A stretch of 64,000 nt of DNA. It comes from Catalinimonas alkaloidigena (GTDB taxonomy: Bacteria; Bacteroidota; Bacteroidia; Cytophagales; Cyclobacteriaceae). The stretch is taken from positions 4,035,001-4,099,000 of the forward strand of contig NZ_JAQFIL010000001.1 in assembly GCF_029504655.1 (NCBI RefSeq), in the 5' to 3' direction. A program made the translations under genes and the position numbers. The notes below the pieces were generated by a model, which saw only the letters and a program-made list of their open reading frames with translations, made no database searches and was not told where the DNA came from. Shown here piece by piece: positions 1 through 9,553 of this stretch; position 1 is the first letter of the stretch, and every line of letters starts with the position of its first letter.

Positions 1-178
1 CCACTGTCTCCTTATATACTTCTCCATAATAGCTTGCCATATCACGGGTACGAGACCAACTCAAAAGTAGATAAAAAAGAAGGCTCAATAACACTAAAAC
101 CAATATCACCAGAAGTACCGCTTCTCTACTATATTGAATCACATCATTAGCAGTAGATGCATCTTCATTAGCAGACAA
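1..178 (-). CDS. Partial membrane protein, runs off the window edge
   Basis: The minus strand reads without a stop from a TTG at 178-176 to the window edge, giving about 59 residues. A short polar N-terminus (LSANEDASTANDV) is followed by a strong hydrophobic helix of about 22 residues (AVLLVILVLVLLSLLFYLLL) and then a charged stretch beginning SWSRTRD. No ATG lies before the helix; TTG at 178 or a GTG twelve codons later could serve. It lies in the same frame as the small membrane protein upstream (185-418), separated only by TAA AAT CAG, so both may be one interrupted gene. I do not recognise the family. Confidence 0.5.
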   Translation of the reverse strand, partial: MSANEDASTANDVIQYSREAVLLVILVLVLLSLLFYLLLSWSRTRDMASYYGEVYKETV

Positions 179-184
179 CTGATT

Positions 185-418
185 TTACTGACCTTCTTGA
201 AAGCGCGTTGGGGGGGGCTGCGCCTCCTGCACAGCAGTATCTTCTACTTCCTGCTCAGCGTTCAATTGAGCTGTATCTGACTCTTGCGCCTGCCCAAAAT
301 AAGCTAAGGCTACTGGCTTGGCTTCGTATTTCTCTTGAGAAAATATTGAATTGACTAACATTAATCCCAATGCAACTATTGAAAATACCAATAGTATGTG
401 TGTTGTTCCTGCTTTCAT
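185..418 (-). CDS. Small single-pass membrane protein with acidic tail, unknown
   Basis: A 77-residue protein starting at ATG 418. A hydrophobic segment (about residues 6-27) is followed by a polar, Glu/Asp/Gln-rich tail of about 50 residues ending in a PPP-containing stretch. It looks like a single-pass protein with an extracytoplasmic acidic tail. A longer reading begins at GTG 463, but the ATG immediately precedes the hydrophobic helix and fits better. The stop TAA is followed in the same frame by a second membrane segment, so this could be the N-terminal half of a two-helix protein broken by one stop codon. No family recognised. Confidence 0.5.
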   Translation of the reverse strand: MKAGTTHILLVFSIVALGLMLVNSIFSQEKYEAKPVALAYFGQAQESDTAQLNAEQEVEDTAVQEAQPPPTRFQEGQ

Positions 419-525
419 AATTTCATTTTTTTGTGCAAAAAATGTAGGTAGCACGGCTTGCACTTTTTGGTATGAATAAAATCCAAGTCGTGACTGACAG
501 TAAATAAGATTTTAATGTCTTTTCC

Positions 526-2160
526 TTAGCCCATTAATAGTAAAAGGTTATCATCTGAAGCACAATGAGCGTTTATTTCAATGGGTTCAAACTGATATTT
601 TTGTGAGAATTCGGTACTGAATGTACCCTCAGGAATAAGTCCTAAATCAGCAATAGCAGTCCTCCAATCCGTAAGCGATGAACCAAAAATATTAGGGATT
701 TGAAGTGCATATCCTGGTGGTGTAAGCTGCCCCCAGTGAAACACTGCCCCGTATTGTGTTCCCAGTGCCAGTGCATTAAGGATGCCTATATCATTTCCAG
801 GGAACCCTTTAAAAAAGGTACACTCAACACTCACTGTTACGGACCAGCGTTGCATAGCCATTGTTGCCCTGGATTGTCCCATAAACCTCAGTGAAATATA
901 GCCGGTTTTACGCCCGGGTGAATTATTCCACGTATTCTTAAGCTCATCAATAAATTTGAGATAGTTTGGGTTATTCGCATCAAAGAAAAATTCTATGGAG
1001 TCAACACGCCATTGGTCTTTCCACATGGCCTCCATCTGTGCCTGATAATTTGGATAAGGATCAGGCCTTCCTGCGGATGCATAATAACTACGATCGCGCA
1101 CAAGCCGTGGATAGCGTTGCTGTCCAAAAGTGCTTCTTACGAGATCAAGATAGACATGATGAGGAAATAAACCTAGGTTAGTTTTTAACCATCCTATCCA
1201 ATGTGCATCCCTTGCAAAAGTAGTAGGTTTGCTGGGTGGATTATCTATCCTAGAAGATGATTGCGTGGCCCACCGTTTGGTTACATAGGCCGCTTCAACA
1301 CCATTGGGATCAATATCAACTTGAAGGTAATGGAGTGGATTTGGAGATCCGAGAGGAGAACGCTGCCCAGCCAACGCGTTATCAAATCCATTTAAGCTGG
1401 CCATGAGCAATGTATGCCGCATTACTTCAAGTTTACCACCTACCTGGCCCTGCCAAAGTGCATTATACCGCCATTCCTCCAGGTAATATGCTTCTTCTAC
1501 TTCCAACACATAGGAATACACAATGCCACAGCGTCCCATAGAAACTAAAGCAGCATTAAAAACTGCATTTTCGCGAATAATCTTAACCCCACCAAACCAT
1601 TCAGGTATGGTGAGGGTGTTACCAGTAGTCAGATGCTCACCTTCTGGCTCCAGCCAGAATTCCTGTCCACCTCGGCTCACCAGGTGAATTGCCCGTACTG
1701 CGTCGGCGAGCGGGGGGCGGTCAAAATCCCCCCCATGTGTTCCGGTTGAAATAGCCCCTGCCAGGCTTTGTCCCTGGCTTCCGCCCAATGAATGCAAAGC
1801 TCTGCCCTGTGCCCAAAGCCTTTCGTTCAACGCATGCAGCTTGATGCCTGCTTCTACATGCACATACCTGCTTGCATCCAGGCCAGGGCGTACCAGATTA
1901 TTCATATTGGTAGGTAATTGACGGTTCAGTTGTTCCAAATCCACCCAGAAATCCTCCGGCTTAGCTGCACCGGTAAACGACCAGCTTGATCCAACAGCTT
2001 TGATCTGTGCTTCCCTTTGCTCTGCGTAAAGAACAGAGGCAACCAAATCAGAAAGTGATGTAGGTACTATCCGCCTCCCCCCAGCGCTTTGGTTCATTCT
2101 CCAATTGATCCAAGGTATGGGGGCTGCTTGAATTTCATCAATATTTACTTCACGTATCAT
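526..2160 (-). CDS. FAD-binding (VAO/PCMH family) oxidoreductase
   Basis: A 544-residue protein with the N-terminal flavin-binding fold of the vanillyl-alcohol oxidase/PCMH family, whose members oxidise sugar lactones, alditols or sterols. Visible motifs are AVGSSWSFTG (about 56-64) and GGSQGQSLAGAISTGTHGG (about 126-144), both at the FAD pyrophosphate and isoalloxazine sites. The C-terminal half (about 250-544) would be the substrate cap domain. There is no signal peptide, so it should act in the cytoplasm. In relatives such as gulonolactone or alditol oxidase the first motif carries a His that binds FAD covalently; here that position appears to be Trp60, suggesting non-covalent FAD. It lies 30 bp downstream of a small hypothetical gene on the same strand. 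The substrate cannot be named. Confidence 0.85.
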   Translation of the reverse strand: MIREVNIDEIQAAPIPWINWRMNQSAGGRRIVPTSLSDLVASVLYAEQREAQIKAVGSSWSFTGAAKPEDFWVDLEQLNRQLPTNMNNLVRPGLDASRYVHVEAGIKLHALNERLWAQGRALHSLGGSQGQSLAGAISTGTHGGDFDRPPLADAVRAIHLVSRGGQEFWLEPEGEHLTTGNTLTIPEWFGGVKIIRENAVFNAALVSMGRCGIVYSYVLEVEEAYYLEEWRYNALWQGQVGGKLEVMRHTLLMASLNGFDNALAGQRSPLGSPNPLHYLQVDIDPNGVEAAYVTKRWATQSSSRIDNPPSKPTTFARDAHWIGWLKTNLGLFPHHVYLDLVRSTFGQQRYPRLVRDRSYYASAGRPDPYPNYQAQMEAMWKDQWRVDSIEFFFDANNPNYLKFIDELKNTWNNSPGRKTGYISLRFMGQSRATMAMQRWSVTVSVECTFFKGFPGNDIGILNALALGTQYGAVFHWGQLTPPGYALQIPNIFGSSLTDWRTAIADLGLIPEGTFSTEFSQKYQFEPIEINAHCASDDNLLLLMG

Positions 2161-2190
2161 AATAATATACTATTTTGAGCCAAAAAAAGA

Positions 2191-2538
2191 TTAATCTAAC
2201 ATGCTTTCTTCATTTTCCCCTACCGGTTCCCTTGAGGATGAATACAAAAAGAAATACTTGTTTTCATCATCATAATGAATACCTATTGGACGCTCATTTC
2301 TGAGTAAATCTATGCACCATCCATATTTTGATGATGGAAGCTGAATATGAAACCAGAGTTTTCCATTTGGGCGTTTTTCAACACTATTTTCAGGTACTTT
2401 CTCTCCCTCATCCCGGAAATTTGCCCAAATGAGTTTGTTGTCATCCTGCGACCAAAGTTTAATCAGTGCTGACCTTGAGATTTTATCCTGGCTAAAAATC
2501 AAGGATTGATAGGTCACTATATTTATGTAATATTTCAT
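2191..2538 (-). CDS. Hypothetical protein, 115 residues
   Basis: I do not recognise this protein. It starts best at ATG 2538 (MKYYINIVTYQS); an upstream in-frame start at 2595 would add 19 residues but encodes an Ile/Asn-rich stretch unlike a signal peptide. The sequence is polar with several Trp and Tyr and a KLWFHIQLP strand, suggesting a small soluble beta-rich fold. There is no export signal. It sits 30 bp upstream of the FAD oxidoreductase on the same strand and could be co-transcribed with it. Confidence 0.55.
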   Translation of the reverse strand: MKYYINIVTYQSLIFSQDKISRSALIKLWSQDDNKLIWANFRDEGEKVPENSVEKRPNGKLWFHIQLPSSKYGWCIDLLRNERPIGIHYDDENKYFFLYSSSREPVGENEESMLD

Positions 2539-2641
2539 GATTATATTATTTAAGAGTGTTGAATATTTAGAATTAATTAAAATAATCTTGTACAATACTT
2601 ATTGTGAAATAATGCGATCACCAGATCATTATATTTTCTAA

Positions 2642-4360
2642 CTATAGCGAATAAGCATGGTGCGCCATTAACCATTGGCTTAACGGTTTCCAAACCTCTT
2701 CAGGAGCGTTTTTAGCCATAAATACATCCGCATGCCCGTAGTCAAATGCACGCTGTGAATCTGGTTTAAAATCAGCAGTATAATCGGTAATATCAGTACT
2801 GGCAGTAAGGCTGCTGGTAAAAATTCCAAAGTCACCGAATCCTCCTCCTGCTCCCAGGTAAAGGATAGGTACACTTATCTGATCCAGATAATCATCAATG
2901 CTCACCTCCTCTTCATCACACTGACAAGCTCTAAACTCATAGACTGTCCGTATGGGCATATAAGGGGCAAGTGTAGTGAGCAAATTAAACCAGCGAGAGT
3001 TTTCAGTATAGGCCAAACCCAGAGGCACTCCATTTTCATCAAATTCACCAGCAACAAAGTGCCATAAAGGGGCAGGAACCAGATTAGGCAGGGCACCAAC
3101 CGCAATAGCTACCTGGGAATTGGTAAGATCAGGAATTGGAAAAGGTAAGGGAAAATCATCATTAGGAGCATTAACCGCCAGGTTTCCGATAGGTGCGAGA
3201 TCAATACCCTGGGTTAAATTATAAGTACCACCTTCTAGCGTAGCTTTAAATCCAGCAGCCTGCTCACATACCAGAGATCTAAGGTCTGAAGCGGTAGGAT
3301 CACTCTCATCGTATTTCATGCCTGCTTCCACAGGTATTAGTCCTTTAATATTACGACAGAGGGGATGTTGCTGTGTTTCAATGCCTGCTGCCGTGTAAGC
3401 TACGGGTACGCCATAGCTAAAACCTAATACATTCAGGCGACCGAAGCCCTGGCCAGTCAGCCCTCTGATCAGGCGAGCAATTGACAGAGCTGATAAGGTA
3501 TGTTCCGCATCTTTTTCAACTCCCCAGTTTTCCATGAAGCTAAAATCAGAAGTTTCTTCAGGTACCATGGTCCAGGCCAGGTCAATTCCCCACACATCTA
3601 TGCCCTTTGATGCCAGATAATAGGGTGAAGAAGTTTGGGCATTTATATTATTAAAGGCTCCGGCAGTCAGAAATATATCATCAAAATCCTGGGACCCTCC
3701 ATGTATCATAAATACTTCACTTTTGGTTCTTGCCGGACGATAATCTCTTTTTTCTTTGACCACTCTATGGATGCGTACTTTATCGTATTCACCATTTCCA
3801 AGACGAATCTCAAACTTGTAGTGGGCAATATTTCCCCCCAAAGACGCTCTTTTTATCTTACAGCGACGGTAATGCCTGGCGATCTGAGTTGAAGGCTTAA
3901 GGTTGGAAGGAAGGCTATTATCTGTAAAGTGCTGTAGTTCTACGTTTCTTATTTCTATTTCCCCTGCCAGCTTACCTAGTCGTATTCCAGCATCCTTATT
4001 TCCGGGATTTTCAAGAATGACCTTCTCACCCGCATTGCTTTCTATCCCGATCAGTTTGATTTTAGCTTTGTCAATGGTTAATACCTCTTTATAGACACCT
4101 GCTTCAACAAATATAGTTTCACCAGGTTTTGCAGCATTAATGGCCTCTTGAATAGAGTTTCCCTGTTCCACAATGATGCTATTTTCATAAATCATTGCAT
4201 CAAGACGTTCCTGCCATTCCTCCACCCCCTGGTAGTTTTCAGCTTCCTTGATAGCTAGTTCCTCCTGTACCGGATCAGTACAACATATGCACAATATCAG
4301 AATGACATAGAAATAAGACTTACTCAGTAGTTGAATTGATAATGAAGTTAAGTTTTTCAT
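2642..4360 (-). CDS. Exported alpha/beta hydrolase with N-terminal beta-helix fragment
   Basis: A 572-residue protein from ATG 4360. Residues about 1-32 form a hydrophobic export signal ending in a Cys pair (ICICCTD), possibly a lipoprotein signal. Residues about 50-150 match the start of a pectin-lyase-like right-handed beta-helix (SIQEAINAAKPGETIFVEAG, then VYKEVLTI and LIGIES), but only a few coils are present. From about residue 200 an alpha/beta hydrolase domain follows: oxyanion region FMIHGGSQDF, nucleophile Ser315 in GFSYG, and a late His in YGHADVF. It probably hydrolyses an ester or similar bond at the cell surface; the substrate is unknown. A beta-helix this short fused to a hydrolase is unusual. 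The neighbours (FAD oxidoreductase, AraC/TPR regulator) give no clear pathway. Confidence 0.75.
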   Translation of the reverse strand: MKNLTSLSIQLLSKSYFYVILILCICCTDPVQEELAIKEAENYQGVEEWQERLDAMIYENSIIVEQGNSIQEAINAAKPGETIFVEAGVYKEVLTIDKAKIKLIGIESNAGEKVILENPGNKDAGIRLGKLAGEIEIRNVELQHFTDNSLPSNLKPSTQIARHYRRCKIKRASLGGNIAHYKFEIRLGNGEYDKVRIHRVVKEKRDYRPARTKSEVFMIHGGSQDFDDIFLTAGAFNNINAQTSSPYYLASKGIDVWGIDLAWTMVPEETSDFSFMENWGVEKDAEHTLSALSIARLIRGLTGQGFGRLNVLGFSYGVPVAYTAAGIETQQHPLCRNIKGLIPVEAGMKYDESDPTASDLRSLVCEQAAGFKATLEGGTYNLTQGIDLAPIGNLAVNAPNDDFPLPFPIPDLTNSQVAIAVGALPNLVPAPLWHFVAGEFDENGVPLGLAYTENSRWFNLLTTLAPYMPIRTVYEFRACQCDEEEVSIDDYLDQISVPILYLGAGGGFGDFGIFTSSLTASTDITDYTADFKPDSQRAFDYGHADVFMAKNAPEEVWKPLSQWLMAHHAYSL

Positions 4361-4648
4361 GATTGAATCGTTTATCAGGCAGCAATGATCAGACAGACCA
4401 AAGCATTTATTTTTCATAAACTTCAGTCATTGATTTCCACCTTATTTTACAAAATTGTATGGAAAAGGAAGGGCCTATCACTTTTACAAACTTTGAATAA
4501 AGTTGTGACAAAAAAATGCATAAGACTTAGTACCTATGTTGCGAATGTGTACAAGTTTTCGCGTACATATGTTGTATTGTGCATGTATGTAACCTTAGAC
4601 AAAATATAACTGCTACACTACAGCATCAGTCAGAAAAATAGTAGGGGT
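4361..4648. other. Intergenic region, nothing recognised
   Basis: This 288 bp AT-rich stretch lies between two minus-strand genes and should hold the promoter of the hydrolase gene. I see no RNA gene, strong terminator or coding remnant. The plus-strand reading frame across it overlaps the hydrolase start and has no coding character. Confidence 0.4.
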
Positions 4649-6586
4649 TTATAGTTCAGCTATTGGCGGATGGTTGACAGGGAGGTTCATTTTCTCCAGT
4701 AAACTTTGATAACGTTCTTCTGGCCGAAGAATGTCAAAAATGGGATCTACTCCTATGTAAGGCATATTAGAATCGTGCGCTTCATAGGCTTTCTCCAACC
4801 ATTTTAAGGCTTCCACTTTGTTTCCGGCACGTGTATAAAGTGTAGCAATTCGCCAGGGAGTGACATAAGTTGATTCAGAACGTTCAATCAAGTACTCCGC
4901 CAGCTTTTCCAGTGCCCGATGGTAGCCTCCTTCTTCAGCGCCTTTTTCTAATGCTCTCATAGCTCCCTGATCCGCACGCTTGGCATAAGACACCTTCCAG
5001 ACCTCCAGAGCCTCCTGGTACATACTTTTCATATGGTAGCTGGTTCTGAGGGTAGATAGTGCTACCAAGTGATTGACATCTTTTTTCAGATCTTCACCAA
5101 AGAGCGCAATGGCTTTGTCATATTGTCGGGTAAAGTTAAGGTCCATTCCGTACAAAGCACGGTATAAGTCATTGAATGGGTCAAGCTCCATCGCCAGTGC
5201 TATCTGTTCCATTGCTTCCTCTGGTTTATTCAGTATGATGAGCACATGAGAAAGGTATGCCCTGGCAGCTGAATAATTTGGGTTCAAAGCTATTGCTTTT
5301 CTAAGTGATTTTTCGGCTTCTTCATAATCCCAACCCACCCAACAGCCAGAGCCTCCCAGTATATAATGTACTTCGGCCAGTGTGCTATCCAGTTTCAATG
5401 CTTTCCGGGCTGCTGTCTGCAAACTTATAATACCTTTTTCATAAGGAACAAGTCCCTGTTGTAAGCGCCCTATCCAAACCAGACAAACTCCCGCGTATGC
5501 CAAAGCATTTTCTGGGTCTAAGGTTTTGGCCAATTCAAAATACTGCAGAGAGGTATTGAGATCTTCTTCAGTTAACCTATCCCAATAAAACACACCTTTA
5601 AGATAGGCCCTGTAAGCATCAGGATTTACCTTCGGAGCAACATCAAGCAGTAATTCTTCTTCAGGAGTTAATGTCACTTGTATTTCACGGGCAATGTTTT
5701 TAACCACATCATTTTGTAAGGCAATGATCCCGCTTATTTCCTGTTGATAATCCTGTGCCCATAAATGTTGTTCCTCGGGAAAAGCTTCAATCAATTGTAA
5801 CTGTATGCGTATCTGATTTCCTGTACCCATTACAGAACCTTCCACAATAGCATCTACGCCTAGTTCTCGTGCGATATCCTGCAACAGCATATTACTTTCC
5901 TGATAGCGCAGCGTAGAAGTCCTGGATATCACCCTTAAAGCAGAAATCTGACCTAAAGAGCCAATTAGCGCATCGTGGAACCCGTTAACAAAATACTCCT
6001 GATCTTCCTCTCCTGTAAAATTGTGTAATGGTAATACTGCAATTGACTTCTGCGAAGGTACTGTCTGGTAGTAGAAGTAGATAAACGTACTAACAAGAAC
6101 AAGTAATAATAAGATAAGAAAGATCACTCTGTATCTCTTCGTCTGCCGTACTTTACCAACCTCCGGATGAAGAAAAGGCTTGGTGTGTGTGATATGCTTA
6201 TGTGTATCAGAAAGAGAAGGATTTAAGCTTTTACTCTCATATTTTCTGTTTTTGATCTCTCCGGGAGCGTATCCATAGTGCTTGCGAAAGCAACGGTGGA
6301 AATAGGTAGGGCTGTTAAAACCTACCCGATAAGCAATTTCTGATGCAGTACCTGCATCCTGCTGAAGCAGCTTGATTGCTTCATTCAGTCTTACTTCTCT
6401 TATAAATCGACTTACAGACTTCCCTCTGAGTAATTTAAGCTTACGGTGCAGATGAGAACGGCTGATGCCTACCTGGGCAGATAAGTCTTGCACCCCAAAT
6501 TGCTCATTATTCAGATTTTGAAGAACAACATCAGTAAGCTTTTCTAGAAAGGCGTGATCTAACGAAGATTCTTCAGGTGAAGTCAT
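4649..6586 (-). CDS. AraC-type regulator fused to membrane segment and TPR domain
   Basis: A 645-residue protein from ATG 6586; a GTG at 6640 would add 18 residues. An AraC/XylS double helix-turn-helix occupies about residues 12-115 (VGISRSHLHRKLK and IAYRVGFNSPTYFHRCFRKH). A transmembrane helix follows at about 150-172, then a FlgO/adenylate-cyclase-associated domain beginning SIAVLPLHNFTGEED, then several TPR repeats to the end. This architecture is common in Bacteroidota, where DNA binding on the cytoplasmic side is joined through the membrane to a periplasmic repeat sensor. It sits just downstream of the TonB receptor gene in the same direction and may control it; that is inference. Confidence 0.88.
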   Translation of the reverse strand: MTSPEESSLDHAFLEKLTDVVLQNLNNEQFGVQDLSAQVGISRSHLHRKLKLLRGKSVSRFIREVRLNEAIKLLQQDAGTASEIAYRVGFNSPTYFHRCFRKHYGYAPGEIKNRKYESKSLNPSLSDTHKHITHTKPFLHPEVGKVRQTKRYRVIFLILLLLVLVSTFIYFYYQTVPSQKSIAVLPLHNFTGEEDQEYFVNGFHDALIGSLGQISALRVISRTSTLRYQESNMLLQDIARELGVDAIVEGSVMGTGNQIRIQLQLIEAFPEEQHLWAQDYQQEISGIIALQNDVVKNIAREIQVTLTPEEELLLDVAPKVNPDAYRAYLKGVFYWDRLTEEDLNTSLQYFELAKTLDPENALAYAGVCLVWIGRLQQGLVPYEKGIISLQTAARKALKLDSTLAEVHYILGGSGCWVGWDYEEAEKSLRKAIALNPNYSAARAYLSHVLIILNKPEEAMEQIALAMELDPFNDLYRALYGMDLNFTRQYDKAIALFGEDLKKDVNHLVALSTLRTSYHMKSMYQEALEVWKVSYAKRADQGAMRALEKGAEEGGYHRALEKLAEYLIERSESTYVTPWRIATLYTRAGNKVEALKWLEKAYEAHDSNMPYIGVDPIFDILRPEERYQSLLEKMNLPVNHPPIAEL

Positions 6587-6772
6587 GCTATTGATATTTA
6601 TACCCTCATAGAATGTACTAAAAATTGTGCTTTCTTGCACCCTATATTCAGAAAACCGCTTATTTCTTTCTGTTGAATAAGCTTATTCCATGATGGCTTA
6701 TACCTCAGAGATTAATTATGTTAACATAAGATATATGGTTATTAGCCTGAATAAAGGCTAAAATTTACCAAA

Positions 6773-9379
6773 TTACAGCAACCGGCTACTTAACTGTATG
6801 CCAAATAAGCGGGGAGGTCCGGCAATGAAGGTAGGAATACCAAAGGCCTCTCCGGTGTTTCCCGCATCTATCAGATATTCTTCATTCAGTGCGTTATTGA
6901 TGTAAAAAGCTACTTCATAAATGCCTCTCCAAAGCTTCATGCCTGTTCTGACATTAAGCAGTCCGTAGCCATCCTGTGCAATATTGGGCTGATTCTCCTC
7001 TTCAAAGTATACTTTAGATTTGTAATTATAGGTTGGCCGGAAAAACACCCTGCCCCAACTTGCCACCGGCATTTCAAAATTGAGCCCTAATGAGCCGGAA
7101 TGCTTGGGCGTTAAACGAAACGTATTATCTGCCAGCGACTGTTCATTGCCCTCAGAGTCAGTATCATCAAAGCGGGCATGGATAAAAGCATAATTGGCAA
7201 ACACCTGTAGTGGACGTGCCAACACATACTGCATGGCGGTTTCAAATCCCAGCGCAGTAGCATTACCCACATCCCGTGTCTCAAACACAAGCCCCTGATC
7301 CTCTGTAAGTCGGGCTACCTGCGTCTGGAAATCACTATAGTCGTAATAGTAAGCGTTAAGGTCCCACTGTAGCCGGTTGTCTCTGCTAAGCAGTTTTGTT
7401 CCCACTTCATAGCTCCACACGATTTCATCATTGAGCACACTTACATCAGTGCCCAGCACCTGTATGACATTCGGCCTCCTCCCCCGGGCAATACTGGCAA
7501 AGACATTCAATGATTCGGATACTTCATAATCTAAGGCCAAACGCCCTACTGCGGAAAGGTAGGATTCGGAATGAGATACGCGTCCGTTAGTAGGAGGAAA
7601 GATGTTATTGGGAAAATTGCCCAGTACAAATCCTAGTAGACCCAGAGAGTCAGCATCCTGACTTTCAATAGCTCCGGTAATATGTTCAAAGGTACCTCTT
7701 ACGCCTAGTGTTACATCCAGCGCATCTGTTAGCTCATAAGTACCATCGGCAAAAATCTCAAAGGCATAATTCTTTCCGTAATTGGTTTGCCCCTCCCGAT
7801 GAAAAGACTTCAGGGGTAAGCCGGCTAAGGGTCCCAAAAACTGTGGTAAATCAGGTAAATTGGGAATCAGATTAGGCGTACCATCAGGATTTACAAGCGG
7901 CTCAAGTGGCACAGCGGCCAAAAGCTGCTCTTTTTCGGCCTGAGAAAAGGCTGGATTATTCGTGATACTTCCCCTTACAAAAGGGTTAAGCAAAGCAAAC
8001 AAGCTTCGTTCATCGGTTTCAACAGGAGTAGACTGTGAGCCATCTTCCCAAAAAAAGTTGACTCCCCCAAAGCCTGAAAAACCCTGCAGGTTGTTATAGT
8101 TGAACCTTACTTCCTGACTGAACTGCTTGCCTATTGCTTCTTCGGCAATCCATAAAGCGGGAGCCACTGTTCCATCGGCATCAAAAGCCTCATATGAATC
8201 AAAAGCTCTATAAGCCGTAATGGAAGTCAGATCCCACATATTGGTCAGCGAACGGTTTACCAGCAAAGTGGCTCCCCAAACCGTACGGTCAACGCCCAGT
8301 TCCTCTCCTCTTTCCAGTTCTGCAAAAGTGAAAGGGCTGGTATCTCCGCCAGCGGGGGCATAAGTACCGCTCTTGAATGAAGTTCCGGGAGGAGTATCCA
8401 GTTGGTAATTGAAGATGAAATCTACCACCGTTTTTCGGTCAGGCAGGTAGCGCCAGGCAGTACGAAAGGCTTTGGTCTCTTTACCATTCAGTTTACCTCC
8501 AGCATGATTATCAATGAAACCCTCTCTTTCATTGAAAATTCCCGCTACTCTGGCAAAGAGTTTATTTTCTACAATGGGTAAATTGAGATGTCCGGTAAGT
8601 AAGTACTGACCATAATTTCCGAAGCCGGCTTTCAACTCAGCAGTCGTTTGGTTCTGTGCTTTTTGCTGTATCAGATGGATGGCTCCTATCTGAGCTCCTC
8701 GTCCGAAGAGTGTTCCCTGCGGCCCTTTCAATACCTCTACCCTCTCCATATCGTACAGCTCAACGACCGATCCACGGGATTTACTGATAGAAACACCATC
8801 CTGGAAAACCGATACCCGGGGCTCAATACGGGCATCGCCATTATCACTGGTGATGCCTCGCACTACAAAGCCAGGATTATTTACGCTCTGAATCTGCACT
8901 TGTAAACCGGGAACATAATCTGAGAGGGCATCAAACTCAAATATATTGGTTTCCTGCAAAAATGAACCGTCATAGGTGGTGATAGCTATTGGCACATCCT
9001 GTACCAGTTGTGTTCTCTTCTGTGCAGTTACGATCAGCCCATCCAGCGCCAGGATATCCTCTTCCAGCCGAATGGAAAGTACTTCTTTCTCCCCGGCATT
9101 CAGAGCCAGGGTTTCGTTGTAGGTTTTATAGCCTACAAAGCTCACCATCATTTCATATACCCCTTCCGGAATATTGTTGATTACAAACCGACCTTCCAGG
9201 TCACTGATACTTCCATACGTACTACCAAGAAGTGTAATATTGGCACCGGGAACCGGTGCACCATCACTTGCCTGTACAATGCTCCCTTCTATGTTTGCCA
9301 AATTGTTTTGTGCAAACAATGGGCTTGCATTCAGGCAAAACACAACCCAAAACAGACAAGCCGGGGACAGTGTTTTCAT
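6773..9379 (-). CDS. TonB-dependent outer-membrane receptor
   Basis: An 868-residue protein from ATG 9379, chosen because it gives a compact signal peptide (MKTLSPACLFWVVFC, then SPLFAQ); an ATG at 9418 is also possible. A carboxypeptidase-like regulatory domain covers about 28-115 (GSIVQASDGAPVPGANITLL). The plug follows (about 125-240), with VTAQKRTQLVQDVPIAITTY, FVVRGIT and VEVLKGPQGTLFGRGAQIGA. The rest is the 22-strand barrel, with receptor-like stretches such as FASIARGRRPN and FANYAFIHARFDD. It should import a siderophore-like or other ligand using TonB-ExbBD energy. The plug resembles the FyuA/IroN-type receptors. It is not next to a SusD gene, so it is not a typical polysaccharide uptake pair. 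Confidence 0.93.
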   Translation of the reverse strand: MKTLSPACLFWVVFCLNASPLFAQNNLANIEGSIVQASDGAPVPGANITLLGSTYGSISDLEGRFVINNIPEGVYEMMVSFVGYKTYNETLALNAGEKEVLSIRLEEDILALDGLIVTAQKRTQLVQDVPIAITTYDGSFLQETNIFEFDALSDYVPGLQVQIQSVNNPGFVVRGITSDNGDARIEPRVSVFQDGVSISKSRGSVVELYDMERVEVLKGPQGTLFGRGAQIGAIHLIQQKAQNQTTAELKAGFGNYGQYLLTGHLNLPIVENKLFARVAGIFNEREGFIDNHAGGKLNGKETKAFRTAWRYLPDRKTVVDFIFNYQLDTPPGTSFKSGTYAPAGGDTSPFTFAELERGEELGVDRTVWGATLLVNRSLTNMWDLTSITAYRAFDSYEAFDADGTVAPALWIAEEAIGKQFSQEVRFNYNNLQGFSGFGGVNFFWEDGSQSTPVETDERSLFALLNPFVRGSITNNPAFSQAEKEQLLAAVPLEPLVNPDGTPNLIPNLPDLPQFLGPLAGLPLKSFHREGQTNYGKNYAFEIFADGTYELTDALDVTLGVRGTFEHITGAIESQDADSLGLLGFVLGNFPNNIFPPTNGRVSHSESYLSAVGRLALDYEVSESLNVFASIARGRRPNVIQVLGTDVSVLNDEIVWSYEVGTKLLSRDNRLQWDLNAYYYDYSDFQTQVARLTEDQGLVFETRDVGNATALGFETAMQYVLARPLQVFANYAFIHARFDDTDSEGNEQSLADNTFRLTPKHSGSLGLNFEMPVASWGRVFFRPTYNYKSKVYFEEENQPNIAQDGYGLLNVRTGMKLWRGIYEVAFYINNALNEEYLIDAGNTGEAFGIPTFIAGPPRLFGIQLSSRLL

Positions 9380-9553
9380 GCTCAAGATGGTACTCACGTA
9401 AAAAATATTCCATTTCATATTACTGAAGATAGACATAGGAGTAGCAGATTGCAACAAAAAAAGCTACCTCCTCATGCAGGAAGCAGCTATTTATATTCAT
9501 CCTTAACCAGTACTAAAGTTAAGGGCTTATAATCAAAAGGGTCAAAGGAGAGA

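Noticed and set aside
9008..9532. 174-codon plus-strand frame opposite the TonB receptor
   Set aside because: It is a shadow of the receptor N-terminal coding region; composition is Cys/His/Ser-rich without domain logic.
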